Origin: Cytophagaceae bacterium
GTDB lineage: Bacteria; Bacteroidota; Bacteroidia; Cytophagales; Cytophagaceae
Reading direction: 5' to 3'
Assembly (NCBI GenBank): GCA_029237685.1
Contig: JAQZBV010000065.1
Location: 1-37,542 of the forward strand
DNA: 37,542 bases
Position numbers and translations under genes: made by a program. The first letter of the stretch is position 1; each line of letters begins with the position of its first letter. Below are positions 1-9,762 of this stretch, piece after piece. The notes below the pieces were generated by a model. The model ran no database searches. It saw only the letters and a program-made list of their open reading frames with translations, and had not been told where the DNA came from.

Positions 1-165
1 AAAGGCACTAAGGTTGAGATTTCTACTCTTGTGGGTAAGAAATTGGCTGAGAAAGCTGTTGCTGCCGGTATCAAAGATGTGGTTTTCGATCGTGGAGGTT
101 ATTTATACCACGGACGTATCAAAGCTTTGGCTGAAGGTGCAAGACAAGGTGGTCTTAATTTCTAA
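1..165 (+). CDS. rplR: 50S ribosomal protein L18 (uL18), C-terminal part
   Basis: Frame 1 is open from the first base to a TAA at 163-165 and encodes the last 54 residues of L18; the N-terminus lies outside the window. L18 binds 5S rRNA and helps seat it on the large subunit. The stretch [20 protein letters not shown] followed by the terminal GGLNF is the usual C-terminal signature of bacterial L18. The gene sits directly before rpsE with a 19-base gap, the standard spc-operon order, so it is the upstream member of the cotranscribed ribosomal block. Nothing looks abnormal in the visible part. Confidence 0.95.
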   Translation, partial: KGTKVEISTLVGKKLAEKAVAAGIKDVVFDRGGYLYHGRIKALAEGARQGGLNF

Positions 166-184
166 TTAGCATTAACAAAGAGTT

Positions 185-703
185 ATGTCTCAAGTAAATA
201 TCAGATCGGTAAAAGCAAGCGAAATTGAACTTAAGGAGAAAGTAGTTGCCATCAACAGGGTAGCGAAAGTTGTTAAGGGAGGTAGAAGATTCAGTTTCTC
301 TGCAATCGTAGTAGTAGGTGATGGTAATGGTGTAGTTGGATACGGACTAGGAAAAGCAAACGAAGTGACAGATGCTATCAGCAAAGCTGTTGACGACGCA
401 AAGAAAAATTTGATCAAAGTACCAGTATTGAACGGAACTTTGCCTCATGAAATGATAGGAAAGTATAGCGGTGGTTTCGTTTACGTGAAACCAGCAGCGC
501 CTGGTACTGGAGTAATTGCAGGTGGTGCAATGCGTGCAGTATTGGAAAGTGCAGGAGTAAAAGACGTTTTGGCGAAGTCAAAAGGTTCTTCTAACCCTCA
601 CAACGTGGTGAAAGCAACTTTCGATGCATTGATCAAAATGAGAGCTCCTCACCAAGTAGCTATGCAAAGACGCATCACATTGGCAAAAGTATTTAACGGT
701 TAA
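185..703 (+). CDS. rpsE: 30S ribosomal protein S5 (uS5)
   Basis: This 172-residue protein is a small-subunit component that contributes to decoding accuracy and lies at the mRNA entry side of the 30S. The N-terminal double-stranded-RNA-binding-like domain spans roughly residues 15-80 and carries the S5 signature around [18 protein letters not shown]. The C-terminal domain spans about 95-160 and includes [18 protein letters not shown], typical of the family. The length is usual. It follows rplR by 19 bases and is followed by rpmD after 8 bases, so it is translated within the spc-type operon. No Shine-Dalgarno sequence precedes the ATG, which is normal for Bacteroidota. Confidence 0.98.
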   Translation: MSQVNIRSVKASEIELKEKVVAINRVAKVVKGGRRFSFSAIVVVGDGNGVVGYGLGKANEVTDAISKAVDDAKKNLIKVPVLNGTLPHEMIGKYSGGFVYVKPAAPGTGVIAGGAMRAVLESAGVKDVLAKSKGSSNPHNVVKATFDALIKMRAPHQVAMQRRITLAKVFNG

Positions 704-711
704 TAATCATC

Positions 712-888
712 ATGAGCAAGATTAAAATAACCCAGGTTAAGAGTGCAATTAAAAGACCAGCTGCTCAAAAAAGAGTATTGGAGTCTTTAGGTTTAGGTAA
801 AATTCATCAAACTGTTGAGCACACGATCAATCCTCAAATTCAAGGTATGATCAACAAAGTGATTCACATGGTTGAGGTTGAAAAATAG
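712..888 (+). CDS. rpmD: 50S ribosomal protein L30 (uL30)
   Basis: A short gene of 58 residues from ATG 712 to TAG 886-888. The protein starts MSKIKITQVKSAIKRP and contains KRVLESLGLGKIHQTVEH, the characteristic L30 core that packs on 23S rRNA; it ends VIHMVEVEK as is common for the family. L30 is a small single-domain large-subunit protein, and this length is typical. It lies between rpsE and rplO with gaps of 8 and 15 bases, the canonical order. Identification is secure from both sequence and position. Confidence 0.96.
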   Translation: MSKIKITQVKSAIKRPAAQKRVLESLGLGKIHQTVEHTINPQIQGMINKVIHMVEVEK

Positions 889-903
889 TAGATATACTGA
901 GCA

Positions 904-1353
904 ATGAAATTAAATTCACTAAGACCAGCAAACGGGTCTACGCAATCAAGAAAGAGAGTAGGTAGAGGATCAGGTTCAGGAATGGGCGGTACTTCTACAA
1001 GAGGTCATAAAGGAGCTCAATCTAGATCAGGATATTCTTCTAAACCTGGTTTTGAAGGTGGTCAAATGCCTCTTTACAGACGAGTACCTAAATTCGGTTT
1101 TACTCCATTGAATAAAATTGAATTCAAGGCGATCAATCTTGATATTCTTTCAGCTCTTGTTGAGAAAACAAAAGCTACTGTTATTGATCCTGAGTTGTTA
1201 TACAACAACGGGTTGATTGCCAAAAGAGATAAGGTTAAAGTATTGGGTAGAGGAGAGCTTAAAGGATTTAAAGGTGAAGTTAAAGCTCATGCTTTCTCTG
1301 AATCTGCGATTGAGGCGATTACTAAAGCCGGTGGCTCTACTTCTGTTATATAA
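904..1353 (+). CDS. rplO: 50S ribosomal protein L15 (uL15)
   Basis: This 149-residue protein is a late-assembling large-subunit component. The first third is the extended Gly/Arg/Ser-rich tail typical of L15: residues about 17-44 read [19 protein letters not shown] and onward. A globular C-terminal domain follows, with [20 protein letters not shown] near residues 113-132, the L15 signature region. It is followed by secY after only 8 bases, a conserved junction in which L15 and the translocon subunit share an mRNA. The length is normal and no lesions are visible. Confidence 0.97.
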   Translation: MKLNSLRPANGSTQSRKRVGRGSGSGMGGTSTRGHKGAQSRSGYSSKPGFEGGQMPLYRRVPKFGFTPLNKIEFKAINLDILSALVEKTKATVIDPELLYNNGLIAKRDKVKVLGRGELKGFKGEVKAHAFSESAIEAITKAGGSTSVI

Positions 1354-1361
1354 TTAGTGTA

Positions 1362-2690
1362 ATGAAGAAGTTTTTTAGCACGATTAAGAATATTTTCTCG
1401 ATAGAGGAATTGAGAATGAGAATCATCATGACATTATTGTTCCTGGTGGTATTCAGACTTGGTTCTTTTATTGTATTGCCAGGTATAGATCCTTCTACCA
1501 TCAAATCAGACGGTACTAACGAAGGTCTATTAGGTATTATCAATGTATTCAGTGGCGGTGCGTTTAATAACGTTTCTGTGTTCGGATTAGGTATCATGCC
1601 TTACATCTCTGCCTCAATCGTTCTTCAACTTCTTACCTTTGCTGTTCCTCATTTCCAGAAACTACAAAAAGACGGAGAGTCAGGAAGAAAGAAAATCAAC
1701 CAGTACACGCGTTTACTGACTATCGTGATCACATTGGCTCAGTCCATCGGTTACTTGGCAGCATTCGTTAAGCCTGAAAACATTTATCCAGGTATGGATG
1801 ATGTGTTCATGAACTTCGTTCGTATCATTTCTCTAGTAGCTGGTACCATGTTCTGCATGTGGATGGGAGAAAGAATCACAGAAAAAGGTATCGGTAATGG
1901 TATCTCTATGTTGATCATGGTAGGTATCATTTCAAGACTTCCTGCTGCTATATTAATTGAAGTAGGAGACAAAAAATTACAAGGTGCATTGCCTTTATTG
2001 ATTGAGTTCTTTGCTTTGTTTGCTGTTGTGATGGCTGTTGTAGCCTTGACGCAGGCCACACGAAGAATAGCCGTTCAATACGCGAAGCAAGTAGTAGGAA
2101 ATAAAGTTTACGGTGGACAAAGGCAATATGTACCATTGAAATTGATAGGTGCTGGTGTAATGCCGATCATCTTCGCTCAATCGGTGATGTTTGTACCTGC
2201 TTTGATCACTCCGTTATTAGGTGATGGAAACGATTGGGCTCAATCCATCGGAGTTGCGTTTGCTGACTTTGCTTCTTGGCAATATAATGTAACATTTGCG
2301 ACGTTGATCATTGTATTTACTTTCTTCTACACTGCAATTACAGTAAATCCTCAGCAAATGGCTGAAGACTTGAAAAGAAATGGTGGCTTTATCCCAGGGG
2401 TGAAACCAGGTCAGCAAACGTCTGAATACATTGACGATATCCTGACTAAAATCACTTTCCCAGGTGCGATATTCCTTGCTTTAGTAGCGGTATTGCCTGC
2501 TTTTGCAACTATGGCTGGTATTACCAGAGATTTTGCTTACTTCTTCGGTGGTACGTCCCTATTGATCATGATCGGTGTAGTTTTAGATACACTGCAACAA
2601 ATAGAAAGTTATTTATTAATGCGTCATTACGAAGGGATGATGAAGTCTGGCCGCTTAAAAGGTCGTGCTGAATCTCCGGTAGCAGTATAA
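1362..2690 (+). CDS. secY: Preprotein translocase subunit SecY
   Basis: This 442-residue protein is the pore-forming subunit of the SecYEG inner-membrane channel, which exports and inserts proteins. About ten hydrophobic segments are visible. Family landmarks include VFGLGIMPYISASIVLQLL (around residue 73-91, TM2), GERITEKGIGNGISMLIM in the middle, and the cytoplasmic loop NPQQMAEDLKRNGGFIPGVK that contacts SecA and the ribosome. The C-terminus ends in a short basic tail after LLMRHYEGMMKSGRLKGR. The length is normal. The gene is embedded in the ribosomal operon, with map following after 18 bases; adk, which often lies between secY and map in other phyla, is absent here. Confidence 0.98.
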   Translation: MKKFFSTIKNIFSIEELRMRIIMTLLFLVVFRLGSFIVLPGIDPSTIKSDGTNEGLLGIINVFSGGAFNNVSVFGLGIMPYISASIVLQLLTFAVPHFQKLQKDGESGRKKINQYTRLLTIVITLAQSIGYLAAFVKPENIYPGMDDVFMNFVRIISLVAGTMFCMWMGERITEKGIGNGISMLIMVGIISRLPAAILIEVGDKKLQGALPLLIEFFALFAVVMAVVALTQATRRIAVQYAKQVVGNKVYGGQRQYVPLKLIGAGVMPIIFAQSVMFVPALITPLLGDGNDWAQSIGVAFADFASWQYNVTFATLIIVFTFFYTAITVNPQQMAEDLKRNGGFIPGVKPGQQTSEYIDDILTKITFPGAIFLALVAVLPAFATMAGITRDFAYFFGGTSLLIMIGVVLDTLQQIESYLLMRHYEGMMKSGRLKGRAESPVAV

Positions 2691-2708
2691 ACGGATAAAT
2701 CATAGAAG

Positions 2709-3488
2709 ATGATTTATTACAAGACGGAAGAAGAAATTGACATCATTAAAGAAGGAGCTGATATCCTTGGCAGAGCACACGGTTTAATCGCCCAAGCCAT
2801 CAAGCCAGGAATCAAAACCATCGAGTTGGATAAAATAGCATTTGATTTCATCACGGAATCAGGTGGTAAGCCTTCCTTCAAAGGTTACAACGGCTTTCCC
2901 AGTACGCTCTGTATATCGGTTAACGATCAGGTGGTACACGGTTTTCCAGGTAATTATGAATTGAAAGAAGGAGACATTATATCCGTAGACTGTGGTGTGT
3001 TTTGGAAAGGGTTCCATAGCGATAGTGCTTATACTTACCCGGTAGGCAAAGTGAGCGAAGAGGTTTCAAACTTGTTAAAAGCGACGAAGCAATCACTTTA
3101 CCTGGGTATAGAAAACGCGATCGAAGGGAACAGAATAGGAGATATCAGTTTTGCCATCCAATCTTATGTAGAGGGCTTCGGTTACGGAGTGGTGAGAGAA
3201 TTGGTCGGACACGGAGTAGGTAAAAAGCTACATGAAAAACCGGAAGTTCCTAATTATGGAAAAAGAGGAAGTGGACCTAAGCTAGTATCGGGAATGGTAA
3301 TTGCCATTGAGCCGATGATCAACCTGGGTAAAAAGAATATCATTCAGGAAGACGATGGATGGACGATCCGCACCACTGATAGAAAACCTTCCGCTCATTT
3401 TGAGCATACGGTTTTGATCAGGAAGGACAAAGCGGAGATCCTGACAACATTTAAGTACATTGAAGAAATAGAGAATAGTAGGAACTAA
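2709..3488 (+). CDS. map: Type I methionine aminopeptidase
   Basis: This 259-residue cytoplasmic dimetal enzyme removes the initiator methionine from nascent proteins. All five metal ligands of the pita-bread fold can be placed: D94 (in SVDCG), D105 (in HSDSA), H168 (in GHGVG), E201 (in AIEPM) and E232 (in FEHTVL). The substrate-side histidines H77 (VVHGFPG) and H175 are also present. There is no N-terminal zinc-finger extension, so it is the short type Ia form. It lies between secY and infA; its TAA at 3486-3488 is only 2 bases ahead of the infA ATG, which suggests translational coupling. Length and residues indicate an intact enzyme. Confidence 0.97.
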   Translation: MIYYKTEEEIDIIKEGADILGRAHGLIAQAIKPGIKTIELDKIAFDFITESGGKPSFKGYNGFPSTLCISVNDQVVHGFPGNYELKEGDIISVDCGVFWKGFHSDSAYTYPVGKVSEEVSNLLKATKQSLYLGIENAIEGNRIGDISFAIQSYVEGFGYGVVRELVGHGVGKKLHEKPEVPNYGKRGSGPKLVSGMVIAIEPMINLGKKNIIQEDDGWTIRTTDRKPSAHFEHTVLIRKDKAEILTTFKYIEEIENSRN

Positions 3489-3490
3489 AC

Positions 3491-3709
3491 ATGGCAAAAC
3501 AAGCAAACATTGAACAAGACGGTACTATAGTTGAAGCGCTGTCCAATGCTATGTTTAGAGTGGAGTTGGGAAATGGTCACACATTGATTGCAACCATTTC
3601 AGGCAAAATGAGAATGCACTATATCAAAATCTTACCTGGAGACAAAGTCCGTTTGGAAATGACTCCGTATGATTTGAGCAGAGGTAGAATAGTATACAGG
3701 TATAAATAG
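3491..3709 (+). CDS. infA: Translation initiation factor IF-1
   Basis: This 72-residue protein is a single OB-fold that binds the ribosomal A site during initiation. The sequence has the family pattern: [20 protein letters not shown] at residues 7-26, then [20 protein letters not shown], then [20 protein letters not shown] at the end. The length exactly matches typical bacterial IF-1. It starts 2 bases after the map stop and is followed by rpmJ after 9 bases, the conserved map-infA-rpmJ-rpsM order. Confidence 0.97.
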   Translation: MAKQANIEQDGTIVEALSNAMFRVELGNGHTLIATISGKMRMHYIKILPGDKVRLEMTPYDLSRGRIVYRYK

Positions 3710-3718
3710 GTTACCAAA

Positions 3719-3835
3719 ATGAAAGTTAAAACTTCCGTTAAGAAAAGAAGTGTAGACTGCAAGTTGATCAGACGCAACGGCAAACTATACGTTATTAACA
3801 AAAAGAACCCTAGGTTTAAACAAAGACAAGGTTAA
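3719..3835 (+). CDS. rpmJ: 50S ribosomal protein L36 (bL36), zinc-free form
   Basis: A 38-residue gene from ATG 3719 to TAA 3833-3835. It begins [11 protein letters not shown] and ends NPRFKQRQG, which identifies L36, the smallest large-subunit protein. The classical zinc-binding form has three Cys and one His. Here only one of these, the Cys in VDCK (residue 14), remains; the other three positions are non-ligand residues such as Asn and Phe. It is therefore a C-minus form that should not bind zinc, a state common in Bacteroidota. It lies between infA and rpsM. Confidence 0.95.
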   Translation: MKVKTSVKKRSVDCKLIRRNGKLYVINKKNPRFKQRQG

Positions 3836-3840
3836 TTATT

Positions 3841-4218
3841 ATGGCAAGGATTGCAGGTGTAGATATACCAGATCGTAAGCGTGGTGAAATCGCTTTGACC
3901 TACATATTTGGAATTGGTCGCCGTTCTGCTCAACAAATTTTGACAAAAGCAGGCGTCGATATCAATAAAGTAGTATCAGAGTGGAATGATGATGAATCTC
4001 AAGCGATTCGTACCATTATTTCTGGTGAGTTCAAGACAGAAGGTGTTTTGAAATCCGAAATACAATTGAGCATCAAACGTTTGATGGATATCGGTTGCTA
4101 TAGAGGATTGAGACACAGAAAAGGATTGCCAGTTCGCGGTCAAAGAACTAAAAACAACAGCCGTACTCGTAAGGGTAAGAGAAAAACTGTTGCGAACAAG
4201 AAGAAAGTTACTAAGTAA
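3841..4218 (+). CDS. rpsM: 30S ribosomal protein S13 (uS13)
   Basis: This 125-residue small-subunit head protein contacts the P-site tRNA and the large subunit. The N-terminus [19 protein letters not shown], the helix-hairpin-helix segment [14 protein letters not shown] and the motif [20 protein letters not shown] are diagnostic. The C-terminal basic tail [11 protein letters not shown] reaches toward the tRNA. The start ATG at 3841 follows rpmJ by 5 bases. The protein has normal length for the family, and the gene opens the alpha-operon part of the cluster (rpsM-rpsK-rpsD-rpoA-rplQ). Confidence 0.98.
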   Translation: MARIAGVDIPDRKRGEIALTYIFGIGRRSAQQILTKAGVDINKVVSEWNDDESQAIRTIISGEFKTEGVLKSEIQLSIKRLMDIGCYRGLRHRKGLPVRGQRTKNNSRTRKGKRKTVANKKKVTK

Positions 4219-4236
4219 TAGATAAGGAATTCTGAT

Positions 4237-4641
4237 ATGGCTCAGCAACAAACATCCAAGAGAAAGGATAAAGCTAAGAAAAGAGTAGTGATCGTAGAAT
4301 CGGTTGGACAAGTACACATCCAATCTACATTCAACAACATCATTATCTCTGTTACAAATAACAATGGTCAAGTAATTTCTTGGTCTTCTGCCGGTAAAAT
4401 GGGGTTCAGAGGTTCTAAGAAAAACACTCCATATGCTGCACAGGTAGCGGCTCAAACTTGTGCTCAAGTAGCTTTTGATTTAGGCTTACGCAAAGTAGAA
4501 GTTTTTGTTAAAGGTCCTGGAGCAGGTAGAGAATCTGCTATTCGTACCATCCAAAATGTAGGTATTGAAGTATCTTTGATAAAAGACGTTACTCCTCTTC
4601 CGCACAACGGTTGCAGACCTCCTAAGCGTAGAAGAGTTTAA
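4237..4641 (+). CDS. rpsK: 30S ribosomal protein S11 (uS11)
   Basis: This 134-residue platform protein contacts 16S rRNA near the mRNA exit. After a lysine-rich N-terminal extension it shows [20 protein letters not shown], then [20 protein letters not shown], and ends with the strongly conserved [20 protein letters not shown]. The N-terminal tail of about 18 residues ([15 protein letters not shown]) is slightly longer than in Escherichia coli, as is usual in this phylum. It lies 18 bases after rpsM. Confidence 0.98.
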   Translation: MAQQQTSKRKDKAKKRVVIVESVGQVHIQSTFNNIIISVTNNNGQVISWSSAGKMGFRGSKKNTPYAAQVAAQTCAQVAFDLGLRKVEVFVKGPGAGRESAIRTIQNVGIEVSLIKDVTPLPHNGCRPPKRRRV

Positions 4642-4685
4642 TTAGCAGTTCGATTATTATTTACATCAAATAAAATACAGGGAAA

Positions 4686-5291
4686 ATGGCTCGTTATACA
4701 GGTCCCAAAGTTAAAATTGGAAGAAAATTCAACCAACCAATCCTTGGTGAGAATAAAGCACTTCAAAAGAAGGCTTATCCTCCTGGGATGCACGGTAGAA
4801 ATAGAAAAAGAAAAGCTTCTGAATATTCCGTTCAATTGAGCGAAAAACAGAAAGTAAAATACATCTATGGTGTATTAGAAAGACAATTCGCTAAGACATT
4901 CGATAGAGCTTCTCGTAAGCAAGGTATCACAGGTGAAAACTTGTTGAAATTCTTGGAAGCGCGTCTTGACAATACAGTATACAGACTAGGTGTTGCTACG
5001 ACGCGTCGTGGTGCCAGACAACTAGTCCTTCACAAACACATCTTGGTAAACGGTGAGTTGGTTAACATCCCTTCTTATTCTTTGAAACCTGGTGACGTAG
5101 TTTCAGTTCGTGAAAAATCTAAAGCATTGGAAGTAATCGCTGACAGCTTGTCTGTACGTGGTGGAAAGAAATTCTCTTGGTTGGAGTGGGATACTGCTCA
5201 ATTGACCGGTAAATTTGTTTCTTACCCTCAAAGAGATGAAATTCCTGAGCCAATTCAAGAACAACTAATTGTCGAATTGTACTCTAAATAG
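4686..5291 (+). CDS. rpsD: 30S ribosomal protein S4 (uS4), zinc-free form
   Basis: This 201-residue primary assembly protein nucleates the 30S body. It starts [15 protein letters not shown]; the N-terminal region lacks the four-cysteine cluster seen in zinc-binding S4 proteins and is thus a C-minus variant. The S4 RNA-binding domain lies around residues 92-155, containing [20 protein letters not shown] and [20 protein letters not shown]. The C-terminus [12 protein letters not shown] is typical. The 44-base gap after rpsK is longer than elsewhere in the cluster and AT-rich. In E. coli S4 represses this operon; no such control element can be recognised here. Confidence 0.97.
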   Translation: MARYTGPKVKIGRKFNQPILGENKALQKKAYPPGMHGRNRKRKASEYSVQLSEKQKVKYIYGVLERQFAKTFDRASRKQGITGENLLKFLEARLDNTVYRLGVATTRRGARQLVLHKHILVNGELVNIPSYSLKPGDVVSVREKSKALEVIADSLSVRGGKKFSWLEWDTAQLTGKFVSYPQRDEIPEPIQEQLIVELYSK

Positions 5292-5332
5292 TAGAGTTTC
5301 TTAATCAGAATAATTTAACCCGGTTATATTAT

Positions 5333-6322
5333 ATGTCTATATTATCATTTCAAATGCCTGAAAAGGTGGTAATGGAAAAAGCAGATGACTTTCATGGTCT
5401 GTTTGAATTCAAACCACTTGAAAAAGGATATGGAGTAACAATAGGTAATGCTCTTAGAAGAATCTTATTGTCTTCTTTAGAAGGTTATGCTATCACCGGT
5501 ATCAAAATTCCTGGTGTATTGCATGAGTTCTCTACAATCACTGGTGTGAAGGAAGATGTCACTGAAATCATCCTTAACTTGAAACAAGTACGTTTCAAAA
5601 AAATATCTGAAGTAAACGAAAGCAGAATCGTTGTAAACGTAAAGAAACAAGAGGTATTCACTGCCGGTGATATCGCGAAGTTCACTTCTGCTTATCAAAT
5701 ATTGAATCCTGATTTTGTGATCGCTAACCTGGATTCTTCTACCAACTTTGAGATTGAATTGTCAATCGAAAAAGGAAGAGGATACGTTCCGGCGGAAGAA
5801 AACAAGCCAACAGAACAAGTATTTGGATACATTCCGATTGATGCGATCTTTACGCCAATCAAAAACGTAAAGTTTAGCATTGAAAACACAAGGGTTGAGC
5901 AAAAAACAGATTACGAGAAATTGGTTCTTGAAATCTTGACAGACGGTTCTATTCATCCTGAAGATGCATTGAAAGGATCTGCAAACATCCTGATCAAACA
6001 CTTCATGTTGTTCTCTGACCAAACGATGACGTTTGAATCAGTGAAAGCAGAAGAAGAGGAAACTGTAGATGAAGAATTCTTACACATGAGAAAGCTTCTT
6101 AAAACAAACCTTGCTGATCTTGATCTTTCAGTACGTGCTTACAACTGCTTAAAAGCAGCTGATATCAAAACATTAGGAGAACTTGCGGCTCTTGATATTT
6201 CAGACATGATGAAATTCAGAAACTTCGGTAAGAAGTCTTTGGCAGAATTGGAGCAATTGATTCAAGACAAAAACTTGTCTTTCGGAATGGATGTTTCAAG
6301 GTATAAAATTGATGAAGAATAA
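5333..6322 (+). CDS. rpoA: DNA-directed RNA polymerase alpha subunit
   Basis: This 329-residue subunit dimerises to start RNA polymerase assembly. The N-terminal dimerisation and assembly domain spans about residues 1-235, with [20 protein letters not shown] and [20 protein letters not shown] in the usual places. An acidic linker (EEEETVDEE, around 242-250) joins it to the C-terminal DNA- and activator-binding domain at about 255-320, which holds [20 protein letters not shown] and [12 protein letters not shown]. The length is normal. It follows rpsD after 41 bases and precedes rplQ by 6 bases, the conserved alpha-operon arrangement. Confidence 0.98.
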   Translation: MSILSFQMPEKVVMEKADDFHGLFEFKPLEKGYGVTIGNALRRILLSSLEGYAITGIKIPGVLHEFSTITGVKEDVTEIILNLKQVRFKKISEVNESRIVVNVKKQEVFTAGDIAKFTSAYQILNPDFVIANLDSSTNFEIELSIEKGRGYVPAEENKPTEQVFGYIPIDAIFTPIKNVKFSIENTRVEQKTDYEKLVLEILTDGSIHPEDALKGSANILIKHFMLFSDQTMTFESVKAEEEETVDEEFLHMRKLLKTNLADLDLSVRAYNCLKAADIKTLGELAALDISDMMKFRNFGKKSLAELEQLIQDKNLSFGMDVSRYKIDEE

Positions 6323-6328
6323 CAGGAA

Positions 6329-6814
6329 ATGAGACACGGTAAAAAAATAAATCATTTAGGCAGGACGTCATCTCACAGAAGAGCTCTACTTTCAAACATG
6401 GCTTCTTCTTTGATCGCCCACAAAAGAATCTCAACAACAGTTGCTAAAGCGAAAGCGCTTAGAAAATATGTTGAGCCTTTGCTTACGAAAGCAAAAACAG
6501 ATTCTACGCACTCAAGAAGAGTTGTATTCTCTTACTTGCAAAACAAAGAATCCCTGAAGGAATTGTTCGGTGGTGTAGCGGAGAAAATCGCTACAAGACC
6601 GGGTGGTTACACACGTATCCTGAAAACAGGAAATCGTTTGGGTGATAACGCAGACATGTGCATCATTGAGTTGGTTGACTACAACGAAGGCTACTCAAAA
6701 GATGCTAAAGTAAAAGCTACGACAAGAAGAAGCCGTCGTACTACCGGTAAAAAAGACGAAACTGCTCCTGCAGCAGCTTCTGAAGCGTCTACTGAATCAG
6801 AAAAATCAGAATAA
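6329..6814 (+). CDS. rplQ: 50S ribosomal protein L17 (bL17) with C-terminal tail
   Basis: This 161-residue large-subunit protein lies near the tunnel exit. The first 116 residues or so are standard L17: [20 protein letters not shown], then [20 protein letters not shown], then [20 protein letters not shown]. After that comes an extension of about 40 residues, first basic ([12 protein letters not shown]) and then rich in Ala, Ser, Thr and Glu, probably disordered. Such tails occur in Bacteroidota L17. It is the last gene of the ribosomal operon, ending before a strong hairpin terminator. Confidence 0.97.
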   Translation: MRHGKKINHLGRTSSHRRALLSNMASSLIAHKRISTTVAKAKALRKYVEPLLTKAKTDSTHSRRVVFSYLQNKESLKELFGGVAEKIATRPGGYTRILKTGNRLGDNADMCIIELVDYNEGYSKDAKVKATTRRSRRTTGKKDETAPAAASEASTESEKSE

Positions 6815-6870
6815 GCGACTTGCTACCGATTTACTTACTCACATTTGTACAGACTACAGATTTGTAACAG

Positions 6871-6905
6871 AAAAGGATTTGACTTTTGTCAAATCCTTTT
6901 TTTAT
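6871..6905 (+). terminator. Rho-independent terminator of the ribosomal operon
   Basis: A perfect 13-bp stem (6871-6883 with 6888-6900) closes a four-T loop and runs into a T stretch that continues to 6903. It lies 57 bases after rplQ and before carA, so it should end the long ribosomal transcript. The right arm and T tract also overlap a candidate carA promoter. Confidence 0.85.
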
Positions 6906-6909
6906 TTTG
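6878..6909 (+). promoter_or_regulatory. Candidate carA promoter embedded in the terminator
   Basis: A TTTG at 6878-6881, a 20-base spacer and TTATTTTG at 6902-6909 resemble the Bacteroidota primary-sigma promoter (TTTG, about 19-21 bases, TAnnTTTG), with one mismatch in the second box. Transcription would begin close to 6915, about 10 bases before the carA ATG. The assignment is from pattern only. Confidence 0.4.
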
Positions 6910-6924
6910 CCAAAATATAAAATC

Positions 6925-8025
6925 ATGAAATATACAGACAGAAAACCAGCTTACCTGATGTTAGAAGACGGCACAACCTTCAAAGGTATTGCCGTTGGAA
7001 AAATCGGAACTACCACCGGAGAAATCTGTTTCAATACTGGTATGACAGGTTACCAGGAGCTTTATACTGATCCGTCGTATTTCGGTCAAATCATTGTCAA
7101 TACCAATAGCCACATCGGCAACTACGGCACAGTGGACCTGGATACCGAGTCTGACAGCATTAAATTCAGCGGATTGGTATGTCGTGGGTTTTCTTCTATG
7201 TATTCTAGAAAGGATGCTACAGACTCGTTGCAAGCCTATTTCGAAAAGAATGGTGTGGTAGGAATCAGTGAAGTGGATACGCGTGAGATTGTGCGACTGG
7301 TGCGTAACAAAGGCGCCATGAACGCAGTCATTTCTTCTGAAATTGAAGACATGGCTAAATTGAAAGAAATCGTATCTAAAGTGCCTTCCATGTCAGGACT
7401 AGAGCTATCCAGCAAAGTGAGTACAAAAGAAGCCTACTTCCTGGGTAATCCGGATGCGAAGAAAAAAGTAGCGGTATTGGATCTTGGCGTCAAACGAAAC
7501 ATCCTGACCAACTTCACAGAAAGAGATATTTACTGCAAAGTTTATCCGGGCGAGACGACGTTTGAAGAAATGCAAAAATGGAGCCCTGATGGCTACTTCA
7601 TTTCTAATGGCCCTGGCGATCCTTCGGCTACTAAATATGCCATCGAGACGGTTAAGGATATCTTGAAAGCGGAGAAGCCGTTGTTCGGCATTTGCCTTGG
7701 ACATCAAATCCTGGCGGAAGCAAACGGCATTTCTACCTACAAAATGCACAATGGGCACAGAGGATTAAATCATCCGGTAAAAAACCTGGTGACCGGCTTG
7801 TCTGAAATCACTTCTCAGAACCACGGATTCGCGGTAGACGCAAAAGAAGTAGAAAAAAATCCGAACGTGGAAATCACACACATTAACCTCAACGACAATA
7901 CAGTAGAGGGTATTCGCATTAAAAATAAACCAGCGTTCTCCGTACAACATCATCCCGAAGCAGCACCAGGACCTCATGATTCTGCTTATTTGTTTGATGA
8001 TTTTGTTAAATTGCTTTCTAAATAA
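6925..8025 (+). CDS. carA: Carbamoyl-phosphate synthase small (glutaminase) subunit
   Basis: This subunit hydrolyses glutamine and channels ammonia to the large subunit CarB to make carbamoyl phosphate for pyrimidine and arginine synthesis. I choose ATG 6925 (366 residues, MKYTDRKPAYLML) because an in-frame TTG at 6886 lies inside the terminator stem and adds 13 unconserved residues. The N-terminal CPSase domain covers about 1-150, and the class I glutamine amidotransferase domain about 180-366. The catalytic triad is visible: C257 in GICLGHQ, and H343 and E345 in HHPEAAPGPHD. NGPGDP at 228-233 is also typical. carB is not in the window. eno follows after 26 bases, so the two may share a transcript. 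Confidence 0.97.
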   Translation: MKYTDRKPAYLMLEDGTTFKGIAVGKIGTTTGEICFNTGMTGYQELYTDPSYFGQIIVNTNSHIGNYGTVDLDTESDSIKFSGLVCRGFSSMYSRKDATDSLQAYFEKNGVVGISEVDTREIVRLVRNKGAMNAVISSEIEDMAKLKEIVSKVPSMSGLELSSKVSTKEAYFLGNPDAKKKVAVLDLGVKRNILTNFTERDIYCKVYPGETTFEEMQKWSPDGYFISNGPGDPSATKYAIETVKDILKAEKPLFGICLGHQILAEANGISTYKMHNGHRGLNHPVKNLVTGLSEITSQNHGFAVDAKEVEKNPNVEITHINLNDNTVEGIRIKNKPAFSVQHHPEAAPGPHDSAYLFDDFVKLLSK

Positions 8026-8033
8026 AGACGTAA

Positions 8034-9335
<1,302 letters not shown>

Positions 9336-9360
9336 TAAGTTAGTTTTTATAAAATTGAAG

Positions 9361-9390
9361 AAGCCCTGCCATTTTGGTGGGGCTTTTTTA
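9361..9390 (+). terminator. Rho-independent terminator after eno
   Basis: A 10-bp stem (9361-9370 with 9376-9385), including two G-U pairs and a 5-base loop, is followed directly by a run of T. It begins 25 bases after the eno stop codon and should end the carA-eno transcript. Confidence 0.8.
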
Positions 9391-9417
9391 TTAGAAGGTT
9401 TTGAGCAACAGTTTGAG

Positions 9418-9448
9418 CAAGAGCAAGAGTTGTAGTCGGTTGCTCTTG
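9418..9448. repeat. Perfect 9-bp inverted repeat
   Basis: CAAGAGCAA at 9418-9426 is the exact reverse complement of TTGCTCTTG at 9440-9448, with a 13-base loop. The left arm is preceded by two further GAGCAA words. There is no T tract, so it is not an obvious terminator. It lies immediately before the bipartite repeat at 9454 and may belong to the same insertion-prone gap, but the second copy of that repeat has no equivalent hairpin beside it. Confidence 0.5.
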
Positions 9449-9453
9449 TCATC

Positions 9454-9568
9454 TTGCGTGAGGGATAGAAGCGGAAAGCCCACAGCGAGCCTTGTCTTTT
9501 TTATATGTTATTAAGATTGATCCGAGCGAGGACTTGCAGCGGATAGCCCGACCCGCAGGGGCACGCCC
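9454..9568 (+). repeat. Bipartite intergenic repeat, copy 1
   Basis: Two conserved arms enclose a 30-base spacer. The left arm is 9454-9491, the spacer 9492-9521 and the right arm 9522-9568. Both arms carry the word AGCGGAWAGCCC (9470-9481 and 9538-9549) after a GAGG, so the element is partly a direct repeat of itself. The outer ends can pair through GCGTG at 9456-9460 and CACGC at 9562-9566. A second copy lies at 31088-31199 in the same orientation. The arms are GC-rich against an AT-rich background. No coding frame explains it, and I do not recognise a named family. Confidence 0.85.
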
Positions 9569-9762
9569 AAAGTCTTAACCTGTGGCCTTAATTAAATACG
9601 TAGAACCTCAACCATCCCAAAACCTTTCATCCCCTTCTACACTCATTAAATCCCCCTACTTACTCTCTTCCTTTTATCTAAATCCTATTAATTCTATCCC
9701 AATAAGCACCTGCTACCATTTACAATCCCACTGAAAATGCCTACCTTGTAAACCTAAATAAC
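9569..9762. other. Non-coding G-poor stretch before the division gene
   Basis: No gene is apparent here. The + strand is rich in C, T and A and very poor in G, especially from about 9600 to 9730. It probably contains the promoter and leader for the divIC-pbp unit. A TACCTTG at 9742-9748 resembles a -7 box but has no convincing TTG partner upstream. Confidence 0.5.

Noticed and set aside
6886..6924. Earlier TTG start for carA
   Set aside because: It lies inside the terminator hairpin and adds 13 residues not typical of CarA; ATG 6925 gives the usual N-terminus.
9454..9568. CRISPR array or integron attC site
   Set aside because: Only two far-apart copies exist, with no tandem array, no cas genes, and no integrase or gene cassettes nearby.
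9454..9568. tRNA-like or known riboswitch structure
   Set aside because: I could not fit a cloverleaf with anticodon arm or any riboswitch core I know; only short outer pairing is clear.
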